This document shows positions 1 to 9,489 of a stretch of 33,644 nt of DNA, in pieces. The DNA comes from Nemertoderma westbladi. Lineage: Eukaryota > Xenacoelomorpha > Nemertodermatida > Nemertodermatidae. Both the position numbers and the translations under genes were made by a program. Position 1 is the first letter of the stretch. Each line of letters opens with the position of its first letter. The notes under the pieces were generated by a model that was not told the DNA's origin, made no database searches, and worked only from the letters and a program-made list of their open reading frames with translations. The stretch is from positions 1 through 33,644 of the forward strand of contig JAUCBJ010003919.1 in assembly GCA_032718475.1 (NCBI GenBank), written 5' to 3'.

Positions 1-615
1 ACATTTTTATACAAATCGTAATGAAATTGTTTCACCTCCCCACTCCCACTCCTTGCTGGGTGAGACGTTATTTTTATTTTTGCTTTCATTCTTTAGCTAC
101 AAGCGTTTGAAAAAAGTGTCTCCGGCGAAATTGCACCAGTTACACCGCAGTTATTCTTCACCCTTATGCTTATAGTGATTTTTTGGCACTATTAGAAAGC
201 TGGTTGTACATGGATTCCATATTATGTAACACATTCTAAACCTAATCGTAAAATAGCTGAGATATCAGCGTTTAAAACGTGCATGATTTTGCTTCAATAA
301 ACAACATATTCTGGAATATTTTGTTTATCCCATACGTAGCTTGGCAACAATGTAATACCTCTTTAATCATACTATTTATTACATAGCTACTCATGTATGA
401 CAAAATGTTCCAGAATATGTTGAATTAATTTAATATAATAAAATAGCCTCGCTCAAAATCATGCACGTTTTAAACGCTGATATCTCAGCTATTTTAAGAC
501 GAAATTGTTACATATTTGGAATCCTTGCACAACAAGCTTTCTAATAGTGCCAACAAATCACTATAAGGGTGAAGAATAAGACAAGACACTATATTCCAGA
601 ACATGGTGTAACCAA
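1..615. repeat. foldback (MITE-like) repeat, family F1 copy 1
   Basis: Large imperfect inverted repeat: arm 151-324 pairs with 399-579, around a loop containing the palindromic TTCTGGAATA/TGTTCCAGAA pair. Related sequence is at 7240-7450, 9490-10020, 26215-26545 (opposite strand) and 28500-29060. Recurrent landmarks are ACAAGCGTTT, CACCAGTTACACCG, AGCTGAGATAT and an outer end TACACCATGT. No coding capacity. Probably a non-autonomous DNA transposon family; target duplications were not resolved. Confidence 0.75.
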
Positions 616-639
616 GTAGGATTAATTGAAATCTCAGTT

Positions 640-897
640 TTTTTCTGAGTGAACGCAAATCCTATCTCGGCGAATTAATTTATCGTCTCAATGTTACATT
701 ATCAATTATGGGGAATGAACATCAATCTAACCAAAACAATAAACGAGAGTGTCAAAAGTACATGTTACATTTTCTCGATCTGTCATAGTTATTTGCCCTA
801 TCTGCCAAATTAATACTTCCTTCCCAACAATATAACACTTTTTTTCCCGATATAAATCGTATCTTTGTATTAACTTAAACTCATTTTTTTTCCCCAG
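640..897. repeat. dispersed repeat, family F2 copy 1, and SLC26 intron end
   Basis: 640-830 shares TCGGCGAATTAAT, a following CCTCAATGTTA-like block and CCAAAACAATAAAC with 11511-11740 and 28171-28345. This copy lacks the poly-G run that precedes the other two. The last 60 bases (about 838-897) are the T-rich 3' end of the intron before the SLC26 exon. No upstream SLC26 coding exon was seen in 1-897. Confidence 0.6.
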
Positions 898-2858
898 CTA
901 TGATGCCCCCCATATACGGTCTCTACACATCCTTCTTTCCCGTCCTAATCTACACAATATTCGGGACTTCCCGCCATCTCTCTGTCGGCACCTTCGGCGT
1001 CATCAGCATCATGCTGGCATCCACCGTACAGAACTGCGTCATCACCACGGCAACCAGAACGCAACCAACAACCCAAGCCCCAAATATGGACAGCAGTCCA
1101 ATAACTAAAACCCATGAACTCATCACCACGGCAACCCCAGACATAATAAACAACAAACAGCTGATCATAGACGCTAATATAAACTTGTCGTTTATGGTGG
1201 GTGTTATTCTCGTTATTATGTCGTTATTTCGTCTCGGTTCCATAAGTAACTACATAGCCTATCCTTTGATACGAGGAATGACTTCAGCAGCTGGAGTTCT
1301 AGTGGTCAGCAGCCAATTACAACACTTACTGGGGCTGTCCACCGTATCCATGGCGACCCGAGCTGCCAACCAACCGCTATCCATATTCCTCCGCTACGCA
1401 GACCTGCTGACCCATATGCAAGACTGTAACCTAGCAACCGTAGCTATCTCCTGCGTCTCCATGGCTACCATACTGCTGCTTAAATTCGCGAACTCCTCAA
1501 TAAAACTACTGAAACGCTTCCCGTTGCCGGTCGAGTTGATTGTGGTGGCGGGCGGCTGTGTAGCGGTTTATGCGGGAGATTTAAATCGTCTTCACGATGT
1601 GGCGGTTATCGGAGATGTGCCTACAGGGCTACCAACTCCTGCACTCCCCCCGGTTCGGTACACCTTGGCTCTACTCAAGGATTCTATAATAATCGCCTTG
1701 GTTCTATTCACTCTAGGGATCTCGATGGGTCAACTCTACGCGAGGAAACACTCCTACTCAATCCTACCCAATCGTGAACTCTTCGCCTTCGGTCTGTTAA
1801 ACATTTTCGGTTCATTCTTTCTGTGTTTCACCTCGAGTCCTTCACTATCTCGGTCCAGTGTACAGGAAGACGCCGGGGGACGAACACAACTCGCCAGTCT
1901 CGTGTCCGCTTTCATTGTCCTCGCCGTGATCCTTTCCGTAGGGCCTTACCTCAAACACCTCCCCAAGGCGGTATTAGCCGCCATTATTACCTCGGCGATG
2001 AGGAAAGTTTTATCCCAATTCGCAGACTTACTTTACTACTGGAAGGTCAGCAAGGCAGACTTGCTCGTCTGGGTAGTCACCTGTGCCGCCATTCTCATCA
2101 CCAATATCCCCACAGGGCTGGTCGCCGGGATAATGGCGTCCTTAGCTACCCTGCATGTGAGTCAGCGCCCCGAGTGCAGAGTGCGACATCTAGCGGCCGA
2201 TCTAAGTATTGCGCACCACCCAGCGGCCGATAGCAGCAGCAAACACCTGGGATTAGATATAAACAATGTGCACCACCTAGACGGTGACAATAAGTATACA
2301 CGACCCCTACCGGTCGATGAGGAATCTACTATAGGCCACCAATCAGTAACTATCTTCCAAATGAAAGGTTTTCTCTATTTCGCAAACATAGATTATTTCA
2401 AAAATAAGTTAATCGAACTAATAGATATAAACCGTGCTGAGTTAGGATCCATGGTGTACGTTGGAACCAAATCCGAGTCCGACGGACACGTTCGAACCAA
2501 CTCCGACGGTGCGGAATCTAATGGCTACGTAAAACTCGCCACCTCAGAGAACAACAATGAAAACTCGCACATGCCCCCTAGCGGATTTACGCCGCGAAGA
2601 ATAGTCGTGGACTGCGCGGACTTCCATCACCTAGACAGTCCGTCGCTAGAGGCGCTACGAGACATTACCAAAGAGTTCAGGGATACGCCGCTGTATATCG
2701 TGTTAGCGAACTGTAACGCGGATACAATGCGAGGGTTGGCTCTAATCGGATTGGATGAGAGTCTAGTATACAGAAACCTGACGGACGCGTTGATTGGTTG
2801 TGAGTCACTGTTGGTGTCGTCCGATCATACCACCATAACCACACCTAGTGATGGTTGA
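898..2858 (+). CDS. SLC26-family anion transporter, 3'-terminal exon (partial, N-terminus missing)
   Basis: Multi-pass membrane anion exchanger/channel of the SLC26 (SulP) family, acting at the plasma membrane. The exon follows a polypyrimidine tract ending in CCCCAG at 891-897 and starts with two bases of a split codon before ATG at 900, so that ATG is internal and not a start. Residue 1 corresponds to the middle of family TM1-TM2: the signature PPIYGLYTSFFP is at residues 3-14 and GTSRHLSVGTFGV at about 22-34. SLSRSSVQEDAGGRTQ, at about 314-329, is the TM10 region that forms the anion site. KHLPKAVLAAII follows at about 350. A cytosolic STAS domain runs from about residue 479 to 636, split by a hydrophilic loop of roughly 80 residues. 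About 70-90 N-terminal residues must lie in exons left of the window. The exact paralogue (A5/A6-like or other) cannot be decided. The family assignment is firm. Confidence 0.93.
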
Positions 2859-3041
2859 ATTTGATTTGTGATTCAATATCTTGATTAATTCAGTTGTTGA
2901 ATTTGATTGGTGGTTCTATAGCTTGATTAATTAAGGGCTGAAAGTGTGTTTGTATTGAATGTAAATTGTTAAGTTTGTGGAGAGAAACCAGGCTGTCCGC
3001 CGGTTTAAAATTAAACGAAACTGAAAAAAGCTGACAATAAA
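2859..3041 (+). promoter_or_regulatory. probable SLC26 3' UTR with poly(A) signal
   Basis: Sequence after the TGA stop at 2856-2858. A canonical AATAAA lies at 3036-3041, about 180 bases after the stop, a usual distance. The first 90 bases contain an imperfect two-copy tandem duplication of about 42 bases (approximately 2852-2893 and 2894-2937) that includes the stop codon region. Transcript end is inferred, not observed. Confidence 0.5.
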
Positions 3042-4205
3042 ACAGAAGCAAATTCATACCTGCCAAGTTTCATCTGGAACATATGCAATTATTGACCAAC
3101 CCCCTAACAGAGTCCGTTTGCTAATGCTTCGCCTACTACGTGTCTCGCCCCACAAGTAAACTGCCGTGTGTGTGGGTATTCTCCGTTTAGTTGGTCCTCA
3201 CGCTAAAACCGTTAAGCTAAATAAATATGTGTGTTTCAGAATGATAATATAACAACAAAATCTAATTGCATGAAACTTTTAGGAAATTTGCAAACAAACA
3301 AACTAATAATATACAAATAATATACAAATCTTTATCATTTTGCTTGAAATTTGAAACACAACTAGTTCAACTCACCGTCGATGCCCACATGAAGCCGGAA
3401 ATTCAGATTTTCCCTTTAATTTTTAAAAAAACGTTAAAAAAAACATTTGCGAATTTCCCTGTTTGTTACTCTGAAGAATTCATAATTATAATTATAATGG
3501 TTGTTGTTGTTGTTGTTATGATATTGGTATTTAAAGAATAAATATTAAAATGTTTTTATTTTTATTTTTAACTTACGAAACCGTAGGGGTTCTGTGGTTG
3601 AGTAATATCAGAGGAGCGAAGCGATCTGTGGTCGTATTCAACCGAGTTTCCTCAACTGAGTTACTTTGGCTTATAAATTAGCTATGGCAACCAGTTATCA
3701 TCGCCAACCGTAATTTACTTTATTCCAAAATTGTAACATTACTCAACGCCGTTAGTATTAACAGCGAGTTGTTATTTAGCACTTTACAACTTTAGAGGTC
3801 ATTACAGCATTGTATTGGCATTTACTTTTAGTGTTGTATTTGGTGTTATTGTTTACGTGGTAACCCATGACGGCGTTAAGTAATGTAGACTAAGGGGACA
3901 TTACTTAACGCCGTCATGGGTTACCACGTAAACAATATGTGGAAATTTACCTGACAGCCAGATAGGCCTACTGCATTACCTACCGGTAGGCGGGGTATAG
4001 CTATTAATAACCAGTAGGGCCTAGCTATATTATTATAACATGGCTCCAAACTCCACCATAAAAATAAGCTAACTTATATATAACATAATTTATGTCATTT
4101 TTACATTTATTTATACAGCAACTAATATAATTTGTGCAGTTTCTATGACTTATAATATATGTACAATCCTTTCGTAATGTTAAAATTTTGTAATAAAACT
4201 ACATT
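3042..4205. other. intergenic or intronic, no gene seen
   Basis: A low-complexity (GTT)n/(AAT)n stretch lies near 3483-3520. A short ORF there encodes only Ile/Val runs and is not a gene. 3545-3660 resembles an interspersed repeat edge (A/T-run next to ACTTACGAAACCGTAGGGG). A perfect palindrome is listed separately. I searched the minus strand for guanylate-kinase-like exons of the ZO gene and found none. Confidence 0.6.
3848..3936. repeat. perfect 39-bp inverted repeat with 11-bp loop
   Basis: Arm 3848-3886 is the exact reverse complement of 3898-3936; loop 3887-3897. The arm includes GGTAACCCATGACGGCGTTA. A partial, diverged relative of the inner arm (TTACTCAACGCCGTTA) occurs near 3738-3753. 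Perfect arms suggest a young hairpin/foldback element or ongoing gene conversion between arms. Confidence 0.9.
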
Positions 4206-4340
4206 CATACTTGTTGCAAAGTACTTTACAGTGTTCTGATCCTCGTGGCTTTATTTTCACTCACTCATTAACGTTCTTTCGTGTAACAAAGCCACTCGGA
4301 TCATCACACTGTAAAGTGCTACTTTACACACAAGTATGTA
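4206..4340. repeat. foldback element whose right arm runs into the 30-bp minisatellite
   Basis: 4223-4252 (ACTTTACAGTG...GTGGCTTT) pairs with 4288-4317. Outside this, CATACTTGTTGCAAAGT on the left is complementary to the first minisatellite unit (ACTTTACACACAAGTATG) on the right. The tandem unit is therefore part of the arm of this inverted repeat. Confidence 0.75.
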
Positions 4341-4691
4341 ATAAAGTGCTACTTTACACACAAGTATGTAATAAAGTGCTACTTTACACACAAGTATGTA
4401 ATAAAGTGCTACTTTACACACAAGTATGTAATAAAGTGCTACTTTACACACAAGTATGTAATAAAGTGCTACTTTACACACAAGTATGTAATAAAGTGCT
4501 ACTTTACACACAAGTATGTAATAAAGTGCTACCTTACACACAAGTATGTAATAAAGTGCTACTTTACACACAAGTATGTAATAAAGTGCTACTTTACATA
4601 CAAGTATGTAATAAAGTGCTACTTTACACACAAGTATATATAAATAGTGCTACTTTACACACAAGTATGTAATAAAGTGCTACTTTACATA
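4312..4691. repeat. 30-bp minisatellite MS1, left block (about 12.5 units)
   Basis: Unit of 30 bases (AAGTGCTACTTTACACACAA followed by GTATGTAATA), nearly identical across copies; variants include TACATACAAG and one unit with an altered AAGTATATATAAATAG end. Because 30 is divisible by three, both strands show spurious open frames of a repeated decapeptide; these are not genes. Each unit holds AATAAA on the + strand. Confidence 0.95.
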
Positions 4692-6071
4692 CAGTCCCTA
4701 TCTCATTCTGAATATTATTTCTCAAACTGGGTATCATTTCTCAAACCTTTTACTAATGATAGTAAACGGAGAATTTCAGTAGGTAAGACTGGGGTAAGAG
4801 TTGAGAATTCAGAAAGATGCAGCCAGCTCAATCTAACTCAAACTAGAGTCTGGCGCCATGGTTTGAGTTAGGTTGACTTCCAACTGTGCCATACTCAGCA
4901 TTACTCTTCCTGTACGGGATGGATAATTACTCTGGTTGAGTGAGGCACCACACGGGGAAGGGGCCTCTGTCTGCTGCTTGGGCTCTTGAGTTAATGGGTT
5001 GAATTACATAAGCTGGGCAGGCCGGCTTGCTTGTGTCTCATAAAAGACATGTCAATCACGCAGTTCCTTTGTGGGCTTTACTAAATGTATGCAGTTAACT
5101 AAACCACACTGGCTCGGTCTGTTTGTAGAGAAAGTTTTAATTCTGGGAATATTGTTGTGGGAAATATTGGTGCTCTGCTGTCTGTCTGTTTGATGTCAAT
5201 TGGTGCCCCTTACACGACATATCAGTTTAAAAATCTAATGGTTAATTAAGAATTATTAGTGCATATGGGACATCGCAACACCCCCCCCCCCCCCCCCATC
5301 CCATAAATATGGCCCTGTCTATAATTACAGAGGTTTCCTCTGGCCCCTTTGCCCGGTATACCCAAACCCGGATGTATTGCGAATATTATTATTATGTAAA
5401 ATATTAAAGTTAAACATTAAAAACATTAGCGAAATATACGCGACATTAAAATAAATTTATAAAATTGGTTGGTTATATTATATGGTTATATTTTAATGTA
5501 AAATAACGTTAATATTTTATGAGTCATATATATATATATGTTTATTGACGTATTTTTTCCAAGAAATAATTTTACGGCACAGAATAACTAATTCAAATTG
5601 AAATTATACAGACCAACCATTTACAAACAAACAATTACGGCAATAAAAAATATCGTCCAGTTATTATGACTTCAAATACAAACAATTTATATATTAATTA
5701 TATTATTAATAAATATTCAGTTTAATAATTTAGCATAGAATTTTTTTATTCTGAAATTTAAAAATAAATTGAGTCACTGAGTCTGCAACTTAATTCTCAC
5801 TGTCTACTGGAGTTAATTACACACAAACAGATCAAGTTTAGGGAATGTTATAACAGCAGGAGACCATCAAACCCGTAGGCAGAGTATAACAGAAGCGAGT
5901 GGGCTATTAAACACAGACAGCTTGTTGTATGAATGCTACACAGTGCACAGTGGGTGGTTACGCGAGTTTGAGGTGGGTTTGAGTAAACCAGACAGGTTTG
6001 AGTTAGTAAGAGTGAGGTAAGAGAAAAGGTACCCAGTTTGAGAAACGGTATCTAGAATGAGATAGGGACTG
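4692..6071. mobile_element. 1,380-bp non-autonomous TA-target DNA transposon in MS1
   Basis: Terminal inverted repeats begin CAGTCCCTATCTCATTCT at 4692 and end with its exact complement at 6071. Similarity continues for about 50 bases (TTTCTCAAACTGGGTA in both). A TA dinucleotide is present on each side (4690-4691 and 6072-6073). Removing the element and one TA rebuilds TTTACATACAAGTATG, which exists intact as a neighbouring MS1 unit near 4594. TA duplication with a CAGT start is typical of the Tc1/mariner superfamily. The interior has a 17-base C run (5281-5297), an AT-rich core and no transposase ORF. Confidence 0.92.
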
Positions 6072-6120
6072 TACAAGTATGTAATAAAGTGCTACTTTAC
6101 ACACAAGTATATATAAATAG
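6072..6120. repeat. 30-bp minisatellite MS1, right block
   Basis: Continuation of the 30-base array after the transposon, about 1.6 units, ending with the same AAGTATATATAAATAG variant that also occurs at 4631-4647 and then unique sequence 50 bases before the exon 8 donor. Confidence 0.92.
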
Positions 6121-6172
6121 TTATTACGATTTCTACACATTTTACATCGCGGATTGACCGACAGCTACTTAC

Positions 6173-6382
6173 CTTGCCGGCTTGAAAAACCTCGTTAAAC
6201 TGTTCCGCCTCTCCATTGGTTGTTCCCCAGCAACCACGGCTCGCTGAGCCGCCAACATAGCCTGATTGGCTCGATTCTGATTGGGTATGACCCCGTGGTC
6301 CACCTCCTGGTTATCACGATGACGGTCTAACTTCACTGCGGTCCACGCCCCTATCTTGTCGTTGTGCATGGTGTTCACAATT
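6173..6382 (-). CDS. ZO/TJP-like protein, exon 8 of those visible (SH3 second half)
   Basis: Second half of the SH3 domain of a zonula occludens scaffold and the start of the hinge toward the guanylate-kinase-like domain. The acceptor is a T-run ending TTACAG and the donor is CAAG|GTAAGT. The exon opens with one base completing the ACA codon left by exon 7. It reads IVNTMHNDKIGAWTAVKL and then VDHGVIPNQNRANQ, which aligns with the vertebrate ZO-1 segment containing GSWLAIRI and GIIPNKNRAEQ. It ends with RRNSLTRFFKPA in phase 2. The strong donor means coding continues, but no guanylate-kinase exon could be found to the left in this window. Family assignment rests on co-linear similarity across all eight exons. 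Confidence 0.88.
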
Positions 6383-6950
6383 CTGTAAAAAAAATAAAAA
6401 AAAAAAATAAACTCACTCTGTTGCCACTAATATTATAATTATCGTCTATTTAATTGGGTCCAGTTAGAAATTCAAGAACACAGTAAAACTACAGGTTCTA
6501 AGTTCGCAGATACTATGCTATTTGTTAAACCCCAATTAAATCATGACAATTCGCCCCCTAGCGGCAGACAGATGAACTGTAAAAGTATTTCTTTGTGTAG
6601 AATTTTTAATTAATCAATGCTCGTAGGTTACTACTACCAAAATCCAGATGAATCTGATTGTTGGTTCTATAATTACAGCTACTTTTACGTTTCTGTCAAT
6701 TCGCCCCCTAGCGGATGATAGACGAACTATAGAAGTCTGTTTGTGTGTGTAATTTCTAAGCTTTTGATACAAGCTTTTGACTACATGTGTACCAAGTTTG
6801 GTTCCATTTCATCCATGATTTATCGACTTATTAGCGTTCAAACATTCCTGCCAAAACGAACTAATAATAACTGCAGGAACTCATCGAGCAGAGCTCCTCC
6901 AGTGATTCCTAGCTAATTACTGTAACGTTAAACTTTCATGATACACTAAC
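6383..6950. other. ZO intron 7 with a direct-repeat pair
   Basis: Intron between exons 8 and 7. It contains two copies of a short dispersed motif, TCAATTCGCCCCCTAGCGG, near 6547-6605 and 6694-6752, with similar following sequence (GAACTRTAAAAGT, then TTTGTGTG). Its complement-like form CCGCTAGAGGGCGAA occurs at 23459-23473. No coding signal. Confidence 0.6.
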
Positions 6951-7165
6951 GTTATAACATCTCCTTCCTTTAGCGCCATCTCTTCGTCACTTTGGGGTCG
7001 GTAACTGAAGTGAGCCCGAACCGTAAAGTAATCCCCCGGGACGCGGGACAGCTGTAGGAAGCTATCGGGTCGGTAGATTACAATAAGTTCAACTCGAACA
7101 GAAACCTGCAGCAGACTGAGAACCGCTTCTTCACGGGTCATACCTTCGCCTGTTTTATCATTAAT
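6951..7165 (-). CDS. ZO/TJP-like protein, exon 7 (PDZ3 end and SH3 start)
   Basis: C-terminal part of PDZ3 followed by the first strands of the SH3 domain. The acceptor is ATTACAG|ATTAAT, phase 0. The donor is ATAAC|GTTAGTG, phase 2, chosen because it restores GDVIT joined to IVNTM as in ZO-1 (GEVFRVVDTL). MTREEAVLSLLQ matches the ZO-1 PDZ3 helix (REEAVLFLLDL). GDYFTVRAHFSY matches the ZO-1 SH3 start (GDSFYIRTHFEY). The REEAV motif is what separates ZO proteins from DLG5, which otherwise has a similar PDZ-SH3 layout. In ZO proteins this PDZ3-SH3-GUK module binds JAM-A and occludin. It acts at cytoplasmic junction plaques. Confidence 0.92.
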
Positions 7166-7229
7166 CTGTAATATACAGTCGATTATTTAAACTAATACAC
7201 CACGGACATTCAGTGTGACAACTTAATGA

Positions 7230-7452
7230 GTTTCTATGAAATTTGAAACACAGATATTTGTATCTATCTCTTCCTTACTGGGTGATTCAGGATTGTTATT
7301 TTCGGGTTCAATCTTTAGATACAAGCGTTTAGTGTCTCCGTTGATATTGCAACAGTTACACCGCAGTTATTATTCAACCTTATAGGATTCCAAATATGTA
7401 ACATGCAACATTTTTATTCTAATTAACCTACACACTATATTCTGGAACATAC
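7230..7452. repeat. truncated F1 foldback repeat in ZO intron 6
   Basis: Shares CTTTAGATACAAGCGTTTAG, the TTACACCGCAGTTATT block and ATTCCAAATATGTAAC with copies at 1-615 and 28500-29060, but is a partial copy. It reaches the exon 6 donor: the first intron bases of the ZO gene (GTATGTTCCAGAATATAGTG on the minus strand) match the element's TGTTCCAGAATAT segment. Confidence 0.65.
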
Positions 7453-7673
7453 CTGCAGCAGTTTGTCGCCGCACCGAATTCCTTTAACCCACGCGTCGCT
7501 TCCATCCTGAACCCCGCTAATAAATATCCCAGCAGAATTTCCACCACATAACTGGATCCCCAGACTCCCCTTCCCCTTAGAAACCTCCAACGCCCGAACC
7601 TTACCCTCCTCCGGCATAGCAGGTCGCATAGCAACCATGCTAGACAACGACATATTCCGTTGCCTCTGCCCAT
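7453..7673 (-). CDS. ZO/TJP-like protein, exon 6 (PDZ3, first two thirds)
   Basis: Acceptor GTTTTAG|ATGGGC; two bases complete the Asp codon begun by exon 5. Donor CTGCAG|GTATGT, phase 0. After a short Met-rich linker, KGKGSLGIQLCGGNSAGIFI is the PDZ carboxylate-binding loop and strand B (ZO-1 has RKGDSVGLRLAGGNDVGIFV). It ends GIRCGDKLLQ, equivalent to GLEEGDQILR in ZO-1. The intron base run just beyond the donor belongs to a foldback-repeat relic (see findings), so the donor sits on the edge of mobile-element sequence. The ATG at the exon start is coincidental and not a start. Confidence 0.92.
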
Positions 7674-8679
7674 CTAAAACAACAGATAAAACCTCAATAA
7701 TATTCAGTAGAATTCTATAATTTATTATTAGAATGTAAATAACAAAAAAGGGTTTAACAGCCTCAAACGGTAGCTCAATAAATCAGGAGCTTTTAAAAGA
7801 ACATATAGATGCGTTGGGTGAATGTATGTCCCACCGGAACAGGTTATTTACATTACTTTACTGAGAATTTACTGCATATTATGCACTGAGAATTTATGTC
7901 CCCTTAGTAATGTTTAAATGGGATCAGACTTTTCGGGATTTCCGGGATCCTGATTCTAATTTTGGATTAAATTCCTTTAAAGTTAATAGTATAGGTGGCG
8001 GGTTTTGGGTATCACTCACGTTATCTTATACTTCTGAAATATTAGTAAGATAAAGTTATATTAAAATTATCTTGAAATTGATTACGGGATTGTTTAATGT
8101 TTATTGACATAAAAATTCGATATAATGAAAGCACTTCCATTTTGCTGGATCTATTTATAAGAACATTCAACAAATTTACTTGACTATTTATACTTCGGGA
8201 TCCCGTTCCAAAAAAAGTCGCGATCGGGACCGGGATTGCATTTTTCGCATTTAGCATTTAGTGCGAATTTAGGTTCCCAAACCAATTATAGTTAGTAAGA
8301 TAAAACATTCGCTCAAACAATAATCCATAATAAATATTTATTGTTATCGCGATAAGATTCATCAACCTAATAGTATTTTATTAGTAAAAGGAACAATTGC
8401 ACTGGGGGTTGGTAAGAGAGGGGGGGGGGGTGAAATAATACAAAAAAAGAGGGTGAAATAATCCAAAAAAAGAGTTATGTATTTTTATGGGAGGGAAATA
8501 TTAATAATAAAATATGCAATTTAAATAATATTGTAATTTATGGGACCTATGTTCGAAACAACAATTATAGATGTCTTCTTGTGTTTATCACTTCCAGAAT
8601 TACCAATAATATTATTATTGGTCTTATTATAAGAATTGCTTAAAAGTAAGATAACGATTAGTTGTTAATAATAATTAAC
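7674..8679. other. ZO intron 5, no other gene seen
   Basis: AT-rich. Holds an 11-base G run at 8420-8430 followed by a short duplicated AAAAAAAGAG element. A minus-strand 71-codon open frame at 8042-8257 has no recognisable similarity and no splice support. Confidence 0.5.
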
Positions 8680-8885
8680 CTTCTGATTCCTGTCTATTGT
8701 ACTCGTCCCGTCTGTGGTCTACTCTATCGCTTCGCTCGACCATGGGTTCGGGTTCTCGCTCAACCTTCCTCTGAACAACTTTCTCTTTAACCCGCTCCCG
8801 TCTGCTAGCTACCTGCTCAGCTCTAAATCTCATATCCCCCACTGAGTGGGACCGAGTCGCGTGTCGGAGAGTTTCTGTTCGAATT
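8680..8885 (-). CDS. ZO/TJP-like protein, exon 5 (charged PDZ2-PDZ3 linker)
   Basis: Linker exon between PDZ2 and PDZ3. Acceptor CGTTATAG|AATTCG, donor TCAGAAG|GTTAAT. The first base completes AG+A (Arg) from exon 4 and the last base starts the Asp codon finished in exon 6, so both junctions keep frame. About 68 residues, very rich in Arg and Glu (for example RRERVKEKVVQRKVEREPEP), with no hydrophobic core. It is probably disordered or helical, like the RS/basic segment at the same place in vertebrate ZO-1, but much shorter. Similarity alone would not identify it; the phase fit and position do. A second, non-coding reading is unlikely because both splice sites fit. Confidence 0.8.
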
Positions 8886-9489
8886 CTATAACGCAAAGTT
8901 TATAGGAGGTGAAGGTAGAACAGGGAGCAACAAAAGCAATGCTTCGACTATGATTGGAACCAGGGATCTCTCGTCAATGTGTGATTTTATCTATCAGCTG
9001 GAAAGGTTTGCTTTTAAATCGAATACATAGTTAATACATAAACAACAACATCTGTTACGTCACAAGTGCTGAACACTGAAACTGAAATGGCTATCTGAAA
9101 CTGAAACTATTTTTCAATTTTTTTAATCATTTAATATATCGAAGAAAAAAGCTAGAAAACATTTTCAACGTATTCCGATTAAAAAAATGAAATAAATTAT
9201 CAATAAAATAAAGGAAATTATCCGTCTACTCCAGTGGATTCCACTCCACTTCCCAAAATAGACTGGTTCTTGCTCTTATTGCGATGAAGGAAACCTCGTA
9301 ACTGAAATTCCAAAACGTCTCGTTCTGACAAACGTTTCGATTCCACAAACAACTGAGTTTCAAAAATATCACGCAGCATCCATGAAGAAACATTCAGAGA
9401 TCCCAATCTATACTTCTGGAACGCAATCGCCTTTAAAAACTGAAGCTGGACTCAGCCAATCAACTGGAATCGTCACGTAATTCATCACA
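8886..9489. other. ZO intron 4, right part, no supported exon
   Basis: A minus-strand open frame at 9218-9406 (62 codons) was considered as an extra exon. Exons 4 and 5 already join in phase, and the frame resembles nothing I recognise, so it is left out. Confidence 0.5.

Noticed and set aside
950-2233. Open frames overlapping the SLC26 exon in other frames (950-1243 minus, 1823-2233 plus).
   Set aside because: Shadows of the clearly homologous SLC26 frame.
3266-3541. 91-codon plus-strand frame.
   Set aside because: Ends in Ile/Val runs from (AAT)n and (GTT)n simple sequence; no homology or context.
4211-4672. Open frames on both strands with ten-residue repeats (KVLLYTQVCN and complement).
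   Set aside because: Artefact of the 30-bp unit of MS1.
4692-6071. Tc1/mariner transposase inside the TA-target element.
   Set aside because: No open frame of useful length and no DDE-domain signature could be seen in any frame.
6951-7673. Assignment of the PDZ-SH3 exons to DLG5.
   Set aside because: PDZ3-SH3 layout and the LCGGN motif resemble DLG5, but TREEAVLSLL, the PDZ2 half-exons and the segment after SH3 (GVIPNQNRANQ) fit ZO-1 better.
9218-9406. 62-codon minus-strand frame as an additional ZO exon.
   Set aside because: Exons 4 and 5 join in phase without it, and no similarity or convincing splice pair was seen.
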